From Planctomycetaceae bacterium (GTDB lineage: Bacteria > Planctomycetota > Planctomycetia > Pirellulales > Thermoguttaceae): a DNA stretch of 64,000 bases. Location: positions 1 to 64,000 of the forward strand of contig JAAYAY010000049.1 in assembly GCA_012719125.1 (NCBI GenBank), given 5' to 3'. Of this stretch, positions 1-8,090 are shown in pieces. Positions within the stretch are counted from its first letter, which is position 1; each line of letters starts with the position of its first letter. The notes beneath the pieces are model-generated. The model had not been told where the DNA came from. It saw only the letters and a list, made by a program, of their open reading frames with translations, and did no database searches. The position numbers and the translations under genes are program-made.

Positions 1-2611
1 CCGTCACATCATCGAACCCGCGGGCGTAGAAGTAGAACGAACGCCTTGCTTCGGTGAACAGAGCGTAGTCAGCATAGCCGTAGAACCGGTTCTGCGTGGC
101 GTCGGAAGCGGTCCATGCGGCCGTGTCTTCGCCTTCGGTGGCATAGGTGTAGACCTGCTGGAACCCGATGGCCGTGGTCGTGGTTTCCGCAGCGCTGCCG
201 GCAGATCGGGTAAAGGTGGCCAGCCCCGGCTCAGCAGTCAACTCATCGTTATCGGGTGTATCGTAGAGGTACGCACTATCCGTGCTACCTCCCGACACGT
301 CGACTGTCAGCGTTTCAAAGCCCTTGACGCGATGGGAGAAGCTGCGTGTCGAATCGGTCAGTCGGCTATACTCTGGGTAGCTGTACAGCCGGTTCGAGCT
401 TGTCGAGCCATACAGGGTCGCCTCATCACCGGCTCCTCCGCCCGCTTCGACGGTGATCGCCTCGACGCTCACAGCGCGGATCTCATAGCCGGGCCCGGAC
501 ACGTTGACGGAATTGAGGCGGAGGATCGCCGATTCGTCGCCGTCCGTTCCATAGACGGTGATCGTGTCGTTGCCACCGAGACCGTCGATATGGATTTCCT
601 TGACGGTCCTTGAAAGAATACGCCTTTCTCCGTTCAGTGTGACTGCATGTCCGTCGCTGCCGGTTTCGACAAGAATGACGTCGCGATCCGTCGTGCCGAT
701 GAGACTCTCGGACGTGCCAACCTCCGTGTTCCCGAAGTCTGCGCCTTCAACGACCAGGCCCGAAGCCACGTTCACGATGTGCGTCCCGGAATCGCCCGTT
801 CCCACGGCACCGTCGCCACCCAATCCGCTCAGAGATCCCAGTTGCAGGCCGCTAAGATCGGCCGTCCCCAGTGAGTTGCCGGAGACTGGATCGATCCGAT
901 GAGCGGTCACCGACGTGCCGAAGGGAGCAGCGATCAATTCACCGCCGACGTAGGCCATGCCGCCTTGGAGTTGTCCGAGTCCCGTCGAGAAAGAGCGTTC
1001 GACGTTGCCGGTGGTTGCGTCGATCGCAAGAATCTCTCCCGAGCTGTTGCCGCAGAACAGCAGCCCCAAATTGCCGGCTCCGGTCAGGCTGCCGCCCAGA
1101 TCGACTCCCGGAATGGACTGCGTGCCGAGAAGCGTCTTTGCGAGTGAGTCCCAGGCGAGAAGACGCTCACCGTCGTGTTGCACGAGGTACAGAATTCCGT
1201 CGAGATAGGCGAGCCCCGAAATGGTCTCCTCGTATTCGGGCATAAGGACATGAGAATCGATCACGGCTCCGGTGTCGAGGCTGAGTTCGTGAAGAACGAA
1301 GCTGTTGCCTTCGACGTAGTACAGCCGATCCGGGCCTACGGCCAGACCTTGCGCTCCCGAACTCGCCACATTGCCCGGAGCGCAGAACTCGTTGAGGATC
1401 GTACCGCTGTCCGGATCCAGTTCAGCGATCGTCGCAATCTTCGTCACGTCGTTTGTCTGCAGCGCGAACAGGCGCCCTTCCGAGGGTGTCGCTCCCGGAA
1501 ACGTCTGAATCCAATTCGACGGCACATCCTCGGCCACGACATGAATGCCGGGAACCACGTCGCCAATGGAATACGACCCGTCCGACGCGCTGACGGCGAA
1601 CGGTTCTCCAATTTCATAGGAGCCGTTCCAGTTGTCGTCGAGGAAGACGGTCCAGTTCTCCAACGGCGTCTCCCCGTCGTCCCATAGGCGATTCCCGTTC
1701 GCGTCGTTCCACACGGAGCCACGAATCTCGCCACCTGGAACGGCTGCCCCGTCCCCCGCCAGTCCCGCGAGAACGCCGGAACCCGGTGACAAGAAGTTCC
1801 CAAGCACGCCTCCCGTGTCCGGATCGATTCGATAGATCCTCCTCTTGTTCGGGTCGCCGCCGAACAGTTCGCCGTTCACGAACGCCAGTCCGCCCGAAAA
1901 CGGATACTGGACGGCATGAAGCTCCTTGATGACTTGCCCGTTCTCCACCGCGATGGCGATCACGTCACCAGAATTATTCGAGTTGTACACGATTCCCGGT
2001 TCTGAGGTGCCTGTCAATCCTCCACCCATCGCAAAATCCACGCTGATCGTTCTGACGACACAATCGTTGACGACGTCCCATTCCAAGAGACTCTGATCAC
2101 TGGCTCGCCCCAGGTACACAAAGCCGTTCTGGTAGGCAAGTCCGCTGACCGGCCGATCATTCGAATTCCCGACGAGGTCGGAATCGATCACGCTGCCTGT
2201 CGCGGGATCCAGTTCATACAGAGTGTGCGGCCCTCGGCCGGTCCCATCGAGAAAGAACAGGTTATCAGGCCCGAGCGCCAACCCCTGATAACCGGGCGTC
2301 TTGATCGATTGCGGCGTCGGAAAACTATTGACCGAAGCGCCCGTATCCGGATTGAGCTCGTAGATCCGTCCCTTGTTGCCATCCACGTGCAGGGCAAACA
2401 GACGACCGGACGTAGCCTCGGCAATGTCACCTGACACCGAAACCAGTTCTTCCGCGGCCTGGCGATCGGAGACGTCCGGTGCGAGGTCGCCGAGCGTACT
2501 GAGAAGCCTCCTGCTTTCCAGGCGTTCCATTCCAACGCGGTGCGTCTGTACCGAGTAGCCGCCAGACAGGCGTGCGCCGACGCACCGCGCAAAACGTGTT
2601 CGCATTTTCAT
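1..2611 (-). CDS. Secreted LEPR-XLL-type repeat protein (partial, C-terminus beyond window)
   Basis: The frame is open from the ATG at 2611 to the left edge, about 870 residues without a stop. AGGAG lies 7-8 nt before the start. Residues about 28-38 read MERLESRRLLS, the planctomycete LEPR-XLL motif near the N-terminus of very large secreted proteins. Two blocks (about 60-285 and 385-640) repeat patterns such as LFALHVDG, IYELNPDTG, GLALGPDNLFFLDG and VSGLAYQNG, suggesting two propeller-like domains. Between them, residues about 291-365 (GSVWNDANGNRLWDDGE and following) look like an SdrD/Cna-B type extracellular domain. The tail has repeats such as DRDVILVETG and GGNDTITVYG. It is probably cell-surface or extracellular; the function is unknown. 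The protein must be longer than seen here. Confidence 0.85.
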   Translation of the reverse strand, partial: MKMRTRFARCVGARLSGGYSVQTHRVGMERLESRRLLSTLGDLAPDVSDRQAAEELVSVSGDIAEATSGRLFALHVDGNKGRIYELNPDTGASVNSFPTPQSIKTPGYQGLALGPDNLFFLDGTGRGPHTLYELDPATGSVIDSDLVGNSNDRPVSGLAYQNGFVYLGRASDQSLLEWDVVNDCVVRTISVDFAMGGGLTGTSEPGIVYNSNNSGDVIAIAVENGQVIKELHAVQYPFSGGLAFVNGELFGGDPNKRRIYRIDPDTGGVLGNFLSPGSGVLAGLAGDGAAVPGGEIRGSVWNDANGNRLWDDGETPLENWTVFLDDNWNGSYEIGEPFAVSASDGSYSIGDVVPGIHVVAEDVPSNWIQTFPGATPSEGRLFALQTNDVTKIATIAELDPDSGTILNEFCAPGNVASSGAQGLAVGPDRLYYVEGNSFVLHELSLDTGAVIDSHVLMPEYEETISGLAYLDGILYLVQHDGERLLAWDSLAKTLLGTQSIPGVDLGGSLTGAGNLGLLFCGNSSGEILAIDATTGNVERSFSTGLGQLQGGMAYVGGELIAAPFGTSVTAHRIDPVSGNSLGTADLSGLQLGSLSGLGGDGAVGTGDSGTHIVNVASGLVVEGADFGNTEVGTSESLIGTTDRDVILVETGSDGHAVTLNGERRILSRTVKEIHIDGLGGNDTITVYGTDGDESAILRLNSVNVSGPGYEIRAVSVEAITVEAGGGAGDEATLYGSTSSNRLYSYPEYSRLTDSTRSFSHRVKGFETLTVDVSGGSTDSAYLYDTPDNDELTAEPGLATFTRSAGSAAETTTTAIGFQQVYTYATEGEDTAAWTASDATQNRFYGYADYALFTEARRSFYFYARGFDDVT

Positions 2612-2733
2612 GAGAGACTCCTTTTGGGGAAGAATTCATCGTGAACAATCCGTCTGCCGAGCCATGGCCCCGCGGGATCTTCTGGTGCTATCTTTCGAAC
2701 GAGCTATCTGAGAAGGGACCAAACCAAAGGTCG

Positions 2734-2777
2734 CATAGAATGACATGGAGCCGAACATAGAAAAAAAGCATTCTATG
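2734..2777. promoter_or_regulatory. CATAGAATG / CATTCTATG inverted repeat with A-run
   Basis: CATAGAATG at 2734-2742 is exactly inverted at 2769-2777. A third partial copy, CATAGAA at 2756-2762, can pair with the same right arm over a loop of 8. A run of A's lies inside (T's on the minus strand). The element is about 120 nt upstream of the minus-strand start at 2611, so it could be an operator or an upstream terminator or attenuator. Nothing identifies a regulator. Confidence 0.3.
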
Positions 2778-3381
2778 TGCAAGTGGTGGTATGAACACTT
2801 GGGAGCTTCTCAAGTAGAAGGGTGCATACGGTGTACGGTGTCTATCGCTGTCCGCAACACATGTGTTACCTGCAAAAACAGGGGTATGAACATCGCTTTC
2901 AATGCAATACCAGGGTGGTTTGCCCCTGCGAACACCATAAAGAGGGGGAAACGAGGGCGGCCTGCACTCCTTCGCTCACCGCATCAACACGGAAGCGGTT
3001 CGGCGATCACCAACCGTCCTGTCACTGAATCCAAGAGAGGGATGCCAAGACTGATCACGTTCTGGACTGTGCCAGAGGGGGGCGAGATTGACCGTTAGCC
3101 CCCACGGTGTCTTTCTGCCTGTGTGGCTCGCCTGAACGCCATCAGCCCGAGTGCAACGTCGCGCACGCTTCATGCTCCAACGCAGAGCATTCGGCAGAAC
3201 CCCGGAATTGGCACAAGATCGCTGTCCTGTCCGTGCCCGTCCCCACCGGGCCACCCCCACGGCGGCAGGTCTTACGAGGACTATCACACCCCCTTTCAGC
3301 ACTATTCTCTCCGTGTGCTCCTCTCCTCGCAGGGGGAGGAAATGGCCCGAATTCCTGCCGGCAGAACATTTCTGTTGGAGC

Positions 3382-3537
3382 TTAATCGCCAATCCGGACG
3401 ATCCGATTATTAGGATTGTTACGGTGACGCCAGTTGTATGGATTGGCACCAGCAAACCGGATGAACCGATTTCGCGGGTTGTGAGCTTGTTTCCGATCGT
3501 TGTCCCAATCCGCGAACGTCAGGAACGAGTCTTTCAG
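3382..3537 (-). other. Asn-rich C-terminal-like fragment resembling a sulfatase-modifying/DGR variable-region tail
   Basis: Read on the minus strand this stretch ends RHRNNPNNRIVRIGD followed by TAA, preceded by NPRNRFIRFAGANPYNW. That pattern is reminiscent of the C-terminal tail of FGE-sulfatase-type C-lectin proteins (N-P-x-N-R-N-N-N-I-G-F-R), which are common targets of diversity-generating retroelements. The IG is kept while the usual Asn triplet reads I-V-R, substitutions that adenine mutagenesis of AAC codons could give. There is no complete FGE domain upstream and no reverse transcriptase in the window, so it would be a remnant at best. Low confidence. Confidence 0.2.
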
Positions 3538-3590
3538 GGCCCCCGCGAACAAGCGGAAGCTGCGAGAAGATAACCATTTAGGGGGGAAGG

Positions 3591-4886
3591 ATGATGACGA
3601 CAAGTCAGCGTCCAATGAGCACAGTGCTATTTTGCGTGCTCCTCACGGTTGCCACCTCAGGCTGCACGAGCATCAGTCGACGCGAGACAGTCTCGCCGCA
3701 CTGCTTCACCAACGGACTCTACGGCGGCCCGAGAAGTGAACAGGAGCCAATCAACCTTGTACGTTTGCGTCAGGATCCTCCTGCCGTCTACATGCTGGGC
3801 CCGGGTGACACTCTGGGCATCTACGTCGAAGGCGTATTGGGATCCCGAGACGAGCCGCCCCCCGTTCATTTTCCCGAACGTTTTCAACGGGAATTGCCGC
3901 CCGCAATCGGTTATCCGATCCCGATTCGTGAAGACGGCACGCTGCCTTTGCCTCTCGTGCCCCCCATCATGGCGAATGGACTGACGATTACCCAGCTCGA
4001 GACGGCGATCCGCAAGTCCTACACGGAAGACCAGAAGATCTTGGTGCCGGGCCGCGATCGAATCATCGTCACCTTGATGAGACCGCGGAATTACAAGGTG
4101 CTTGTGATACGCGAGGACGTCCAGCCAAAGAACGTTGAGTCGCGAAAGGAATCTCCGGGAGAATTTGCTCTTGGAAGTGAGCGACTCGGTTCGGCTACAC
4201 TTGTCGAGTTGCGGGCCTACGAGAACGACGTTTTGCATGCCTTGGGTGAAAGCGGCGGCCTGCCCGGCGTGATGGCCAAGAACGAACTTGTCATCCTCCG
4301 CGGATCTTTCGACGAAGCGCAGGACTTGGCGCCACTGCTGGACGACATCGACAACTACATCCAGGTCTCGGATGACGCGTCGAAGGACCCCAAGAATGTG
4401 ATTCGAATCCCTCTCCGTGGCAGACCCGGTGAACCGGTACAGAAGCTTCGGCAGGAAGACATCATCCTCGGCAACGGAGACATTGTCTACATACAGTCTC
4501 GCGACGCCGAGGTGTTCTACACCGGAGGCCTCCTCGAGGGCGGACAGTTTCCGATTCCTCGCGACTACGACCTGGACGTCCTAGGTGCGATGGCGATGGC
4601 CGGCGGCAGCATTGCGGCCGCGGCCGGCGGCGTCGGCAAGAATGGAATCGGGGCCGGCGTCGGCTCGATCTTCCCGCCGACACGCCTGCTTGTTCTACGG
4701 GTTGTCGACGGCCGGCAAAACGTGATCGAAGTCGATCTCAAACAGGCCATGCGGGACCCGGGCCAGAGGATCCTCATCGAACCCAACGATTTCGTCGTGC
4801 TCGAATACCGGCCCACCGAAGTCGTCATGAACACGATCCTGTCGGTCTTCCAGGTGAATATGTCCTTGAATTCACTCTGGGATTAG
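3591..4886 (+). CDS. Polysaccharide export lipoprotein (Wza-like)
   Basis: A 431-residue outer-membrane-type export protein. The N-terminus has a lipoprotein signal with lipobox-like ATSGC at about residues 20-24, so it should be lipid anchored after cleavage before Cys. Residues about 63-165 (YMLGPGDTLGIYVEG, IREDGTLPLPLVPPI) form the polysaccharide biosynthesis/export domain. Two SLBB-like segments follow (about 208-240, LHALGESGGLPGV; and about 305-345, FYTGGLLEGGQFPIPRD), with an Ala/Gly-rich insertion. A GGGGGGAAGG stretch abuts the start; the second ATG (3594) or the one at 3615 are alternatives. No other capsule genes are adjacent, so the exported glycan is unknown. Confidence 0.85.
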   Translation: MMTTSQRPMSTVLFCVLLTVATSGCTSISRRETVSPHCFTNGLYGGPRSEQEPINLVRLRQDPPAVYMLGPGDTLGIYVEGVLGSRDEPPPVHFPERFQRELPPAIGYPIPIREDGTLPLPLVPPIMANGLTITQLETAIRKSYTEDQKILVPGRDRIIVTLMRPRNYKVLVIREDVQPKNVESRKESPGEFALGSERLGSATLVELRAYENDVLHALGESGGLPGVMAKNELVILRGSFDEAQDLAPLLDDIDNYIQVSDDASKDPKNVIRIPLRGRPGEPVQKLRQEDIILGNGDIVYIQSRDAEVFYTGGLLEGGQFPIPRDYDLDVLGAMAMAGGSIAAAAGGVGKNGIGAGVGSIFPPTRLLVLRVVDGRQNVIEVDLKQAMRDPGQRILIEPNDFVVLEYRPTEVVMNTILSVFQVNMSLNSLWD

Positions 4887-4955
4887 TACCGGCAAACCGG
4901 TACATGCCGGAATTGGTGAACATCGGGCGAGCTGACCTGGAGGTCGGTCCGCCCG
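4886..4955. terminator. Paired hairpins between convergent genes
   Basis: GTACCGG (4886-4892) pairs with CCGGTAC (4897-4903) directly at the stop codon of the export gene. A second, longer structure pairs CGGGCG (4924-4929) with CGCCCG (4950-4955) with an inner GACC/GGTC stem, followed by CTCTTTCTT. The genes converge here, so a bidirectional terminator is likely. Confidence 0.5.
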
Positions 4956-4979
4956 GTGCTCTTTCTTGACGGTCCAAAC

Positions 4980-6311
4980 TCAGATCTTGATCTCCGGCAC
5001 CACGTACGGCGCCCGGTAATCGCGTGTCAGCATCGCGCAGGCCTCCGCATCGCCTGGGAATGTCTCCTTGGCCGGATCGAAATTGACCGTTCGGCCCAAT
5101 CGATAGGAGATGTTGCCGAGGTGGCACAGCGCCGACGATCTGTGCCCGTCTTCAATCTCCACGCCCAAGTCTTCCATCCTCCGGCTGCGCACGCCGGCGA
5201 TGAACCGCTGGTATTCGTTGGAACCCTCCTCCCGCGCGGGACCGGCTTCGCGATTCTTGCCAAGGAACGTCTTGTAGCCGAAATAGTACACCTGCATGTA
5301 GCCTTCCGAGCCGTAGAACGTGACCCCGACGGCGTTGGACGCGGGATCCTTGCCGAACCCCTCCTGATTGGTGATCCAGTGACGCGTCTCGAACACTAAC
5401 ATCTTCTTCTCTTCCGGGTACTCGAAGATGCAAACGAGCGTGTTCGGTGTCTCTTGATCGTCGTCAAACATGAAGTGTCCGCCACCCGCATGGACCTTCG
5501 ACGGCAATCCGACCCCCAGCCCCCAACGGGCCATGTCCATCTCGTGAACGCCCTGGTTGCCCATGTCGCCGTTGCCGTAGTCCCAGTGCCAGTGCCAGTT
5601 GTAATGGAAGCGGTTCTGGCTGAAGGGACGCTTGGGCGCCGGCCCCAGCCACAGGTCGTAGTCCACGCCCGCCGGAACCGGCTCGTCCGGCGTGTGGCCG
5701 ATGCTCGGACGCCACTTGAAGCAGATCCCGCGAGCCATGTACACCTCGCCGATCGCCCCCTCCTGAACCTTCTGAATTCCCTCTCGAATGGCCTCCGAAC
5801 TGCGACCCTGCGTGCCGTGCTGGCACATCCGCCCATACTTGCGGGCCGCATTGACTAACTGCCGGCCTTCCCAGATGTTGTGCGAGCAAGGCTTCTCCAC
5901 ATAAGTGTCCTTGCCCGCCTGCATGGCCGTGATGCCGATCAGCGTATGCGAGTGATTGGGGGTCGCCACGCTCACCACATCGATGTCCGGATCTTCGACC
6001 AGCTTGCGATAGTCGTTGAATCGCTTGATCTTGCGCCCGGTCTTCTTCTCCAGTTGGTCGGCCCGCGAATTGAGAATCGACGCGTCCACGTCGCAGAGGG
6101 CGGTCACCGTGCAGCCGTCGACGCTCTCCAGACCGTTCAGGTGGTGAAGGCCTTTGCCCCGGAGCCCCACGCAGGCAGCCCGAATCTCGTCGTTTGCGCT
6201 GGCTGCCGCCCGGGCGGTCTGCAACCGCGGCAGCGATCCAGCCAATCCAAGGGCCACTCCGGCAACTGCCGACTGATGGAGAAACTCGCGACGATGCAAT
6301 CTGCTGGTCAT
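4980..6311 (-). CDS. Tat-exported Gfo/Idh/MocA family oxidoreductase
   Basis: About 443 residues from the ATG at 6311; an in-frame GTG at 6356 is less likely because the twin-arginine motif RREFL then falls at the proper N-terminal place (MTSRLHRREFLHQ). A hydrophobic stretch and an Ala-rich cleavage region follow. The Rossmann domain begins near residue 40 (IRAACVGLRGKG), and VEKPCSHN at about residue 138 is the conserved EKP motif of the family. The C-terminal substrate domain contains HWHWDYGNGDMGNQGVHE. Members are NAD(P)-dependent sugar or polyol oxidoreductases; exported copies are numerous in planctomycetes. The substrate cannot be told. It converges with the export gene. Confidence 0.88.
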   Translation of the reverse strand: MTSRLHRREFLHQSAVAGVALGLAGSLPRLQTARAAASANDEIRAACVGLRGKGLHHLNGLESVDGCTVTALCDVDASILNSRADQLEKKTGRKIKRFNDYRKLVEDPDIDVVSVATPNHSHTLIGITAMQAGKDTYVEKPCSHNIWEGRQLVNAARKYGRMCQHGTQGRSSEAIREGIQKVQEGAIGEVYMARGICFKWRPSIGHTPDEPVPAGVDYDLWLGPAPKRPFSQNRFHYNWHWHWDYGNGDMGNQGVHEMDMARWGLGVGLPSKVHAGGGHFMFDDDQETPNTLVCIFEYPEEKKMLVFETRHWITNQEGFGKDPASNAVGVTFYGSEGYMQVYYFGYKTFLGKNREAGPAREEGSNEYQRFIAGVRSRRMEDLGVEIEDGHRSSALCHLGNISYRLGRTVNFDPAKETFPGDAEACAMLTRDYRAPYVVPEIKI

Positions 6312-6598
6312 GATCGAGGTCCCAGGTTCGGGGAAGGATGGCGGGCGCTGCCTCACCTAACGGAGTGATTTGGCTCTACTATAAGGCGCAGGTAAACCGG
6401 GTGACAAGTGCACGCCTGGATTCCCGGCCCCGAAAACGCAATTTGTTCTCGCAACGAGAGTTACGTCGCCTCTCCAGCAGTGACGCCGAGCCTGGACATC
6501 CGCACCGCAATCGACTAGAGTGAACCGCGCACGGCACCGTAGTGCCGCGGCGGTGGATTCTGTTGCTTCAGATTGGCTTTTTGCCCACGAGGTGGGGT

Positions 6599-7408
6599 AT
6601 GTCGCGCCAATGGTGGTTGTCTCTCCCGATCTTGTTGGTCCCGATTCAGGCGGGTTTTTCTCAGGATGCCGTGGGGGAGCTGAAGAAGGCCGTTCAGCAG
6701 ACGGCGGAAGTCGCCGCAAGAAGCCTGGCAGAACAGTTGCCGGCGGCGGCCCCCGCTCCTTGCGTCGATCTCGATGTCCTGATGGGCTGCGTGGCCTTTG
6801 ACGAAAAAGGTGAGCTTCGCCCCAAGAAGGAAGGGGCCGAACCGGAGGTCCTCCGGGCCGGCACGATCGGTGCGCAACTGGCGGCCAAGCTGAAGGATGA
6901 ACGCGAAAAACTGCCTGGCGGTGCTTCGCCTGGAGCGGCCGGGGCCACCTTCCTGCTCACGGGGTTGGCCGGCGACGACAAACTCGAGGCGATCGAGCAA
7001 TTCCGCCTGCAACTGGCAGCGAATGGCTCCAAGTCACGCCTTCAGAACGGGAAACAAGTTCCGCGAATCGTCGGAACGACGGTTTCCCAACGCGGTACCG
7101 CGAACTCGGTCCAGTTCGATAACATGGGAATGCTCATCAGCGGTTCGGCCCAGATTGCCAAAACGGGGGCCATCGCACTTGCCGTTGAGATTGAGCGGTC
7201 GGCCATTGGCCCGGACGAAGAAGGCACGCCGATATCGCTGGTGGAAGGCAAGACGATTCGTACGCCGCAAATCGACACGCTGGTGATCAACACACAGGTT
7301 ACCGTGGCCGACGGCCAGCCCGTTCTATTGGGCAGCTTCGTGCGATCCTCGGGCGACAAAGTGACCGAGACGTTCGTCGTCGTCACGGCCACGGTCGTCA
7401 AGCCTTGA
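6599..7408 (+). CDS. Secreted protein with secretin-tail-like C-terminus
   Basis: Start chosen at ATG 6599 because GAGGTGGGG lies just upstream and the product then begins with a clean signal peptide (MSRQWWLSLPILLVPIQAGFSQ). About 269 residues. The N-terminal third is helical and Ala-rich. The C-terminal half has VGTTVSQRG, IALAVEIERS and then TQVTVADGQPVLLGSF and TETFVVVTATVV. The order of an alternating beta segment, a T-x-V-x-V-x-D-G-x-x-V-x-L-G motif and a final hydrophobic strand resembles the end of the secretin channel domain. It lacks the repeated N-domains of a full secretin. No other type II/III secretion genes are adjacent. Function unknown. Confidence 0.7.
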   Translation: MSRQWWLSLPILLVPIQAGFSQDAVGELKKAVQQTAEVAARSLAEQLPAAAPAPCVDLDVLMGCVAFDEKGELRPKKEGAEPEVLRAGTIGAQLAAKLKDEREKLPGGASPGAAGATFLLTGLAGDDKLEAIEQFRLQLAANGSKSRLQNGKQVPRIVGTTVSQRGTANSVQFDNMGMLISGSAQIAKTGAIALAVEIERSAIGPDEEGTPISLVEGKTIRTPQIDTLVINTQVTVADGQPVLLGSFVRSSGDKVTETFVVVTATVVKP

Positions 7409-7417
7409 CCGGGTTCC

Positions 7418-7852
7418 CTACGGACGTCCGGGAGCTTGCGTCTTTCCGGGCGACGTTGCCGTCGGGGCGAAGATCTGGGGGGTTGCCTGCGGCGCAGCCC
7501 CGTTCCATGTCCAAATGGGAGCTCCGACGGCGTCCCGCACTCCTTGCGCGTAGTTGCGCAACCGGTTGGCCTCCATCTCTTCCAAATGGGTCCACATCTG
7601 GTAGCGCTGCGTTCGGCCGTGAATGCCCGTCGGATCCCATTGAAAAGCCGGCTTGGGCAGTTTGGCCGCCGCGGCCGCTTGCGATTCCGTGAAGGTAGCA
7701 AATGCCTGGGCTTTCGGCGTGCCGGCCGGGGCCTGGGAGCCGTGGGGCTTGTTGCTGTACGTCCCAGGTTGAAACATCCAGGTTTGCGCGCAGACGGTCG
7801 CACAATTCGAGATCAGGCCAACCAGGGCCGCGGCAATCAGAATCCGGTTCAT
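7418..7852 (-). CDS. Small secreted protein of unknown function
   Basis: 144 residues from the ATG at 7852, which has GGGAGAAG upstream; a longer in-frame extension is rejected because it lacks a start signal and the chosen start gives a signal peptide (MNRILIAAALVGLISNC, cleavage near VCAQ). The mature part is rich in Ala, Gln, Thr and Pro, with one predicted helix (THLEEMEANRLRNYAQGVRD). I recognise no domain. It ends 9 nt from the convergent gene on the other strand. Confidence 0.6.
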   Translation of the reverse strand: MNRILIAAALVGLISNCATVCAQTWMFQPGTYSNKPHGSQAPAGTPKAQAFATFTESQAAAAAKLPKPAFQWDPTGIHGRTQRYQMWTHLEEMEANRLRNYAQGVRDAVGAPIWTWNGAAPQATPQIFAPTATSPGKTQAPGRP

Positions 7853-7988
7853 CGTGCTTCTCCCAGAGAAGGATCGGTGTGTTCGGCACGACAAGTCTAG
7901 CTCATTGGTCCGGATGCCCGGTGCGAGGGAGTGCGGGTCGGTCGGGTCGTAACGGCTGGGCGGGCTGGAAAACGCAACGGACGGCAAC

Positions 7989-8027
7989 GATGATTCTTCG
8001 CGGATCGGTCTCCACTTCACAACACCC
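7989..8027 (-). repeat. 39-bp upstream repeat, copy 1
   Basis: This segment matches 10045-10083 at all but three positions, each a T/C difference, in the same orientation. It lies about 137 nt upstream of the start at 7852. The second copy lies about 32 nt upstream of the start at 10013. Both therefore sit in front of small minus-strand genes, as expected for a shared regulatory element or a duplicated leader. Confidence 0.6.
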
Positions 8028-8090
8028 GCCGGAAGAACATCCGATGCTCGAAGTTGCCCTCCATGAATTCGACAGAATGTGCCCGCGACC

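Larger units (their letters stand above)
2612..3590. other. Gene-poor intergenic stretch upstream of two divergent genes
   Basis: There are 979 bases between the divergent starts at 2611 (minus) and 3591 (plus). I see no convincing gene. Short overlapping ORFs on both strands lack start signals and family features. It contains a short inverted repeat near the minus gene (2734-2777) and an Asn-rich minus-strand reading frame (3382-3537), both described separately. The rest must include promoters for both flanking genes, but I cannot place them. Confidence 0.6.

Noticed and set aside
2745..3098. 117-codon plus-strand ORF as a gene
   Set aside because: No Shine-Dalgarno, several competing frames, no recognisable domain.
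3382..3615. Complete diversity-generating retroelement
   Set aside because: Only a tail-like fragment is visible; there is no reverse transcriptase, template repeat or complete target gene in the window.
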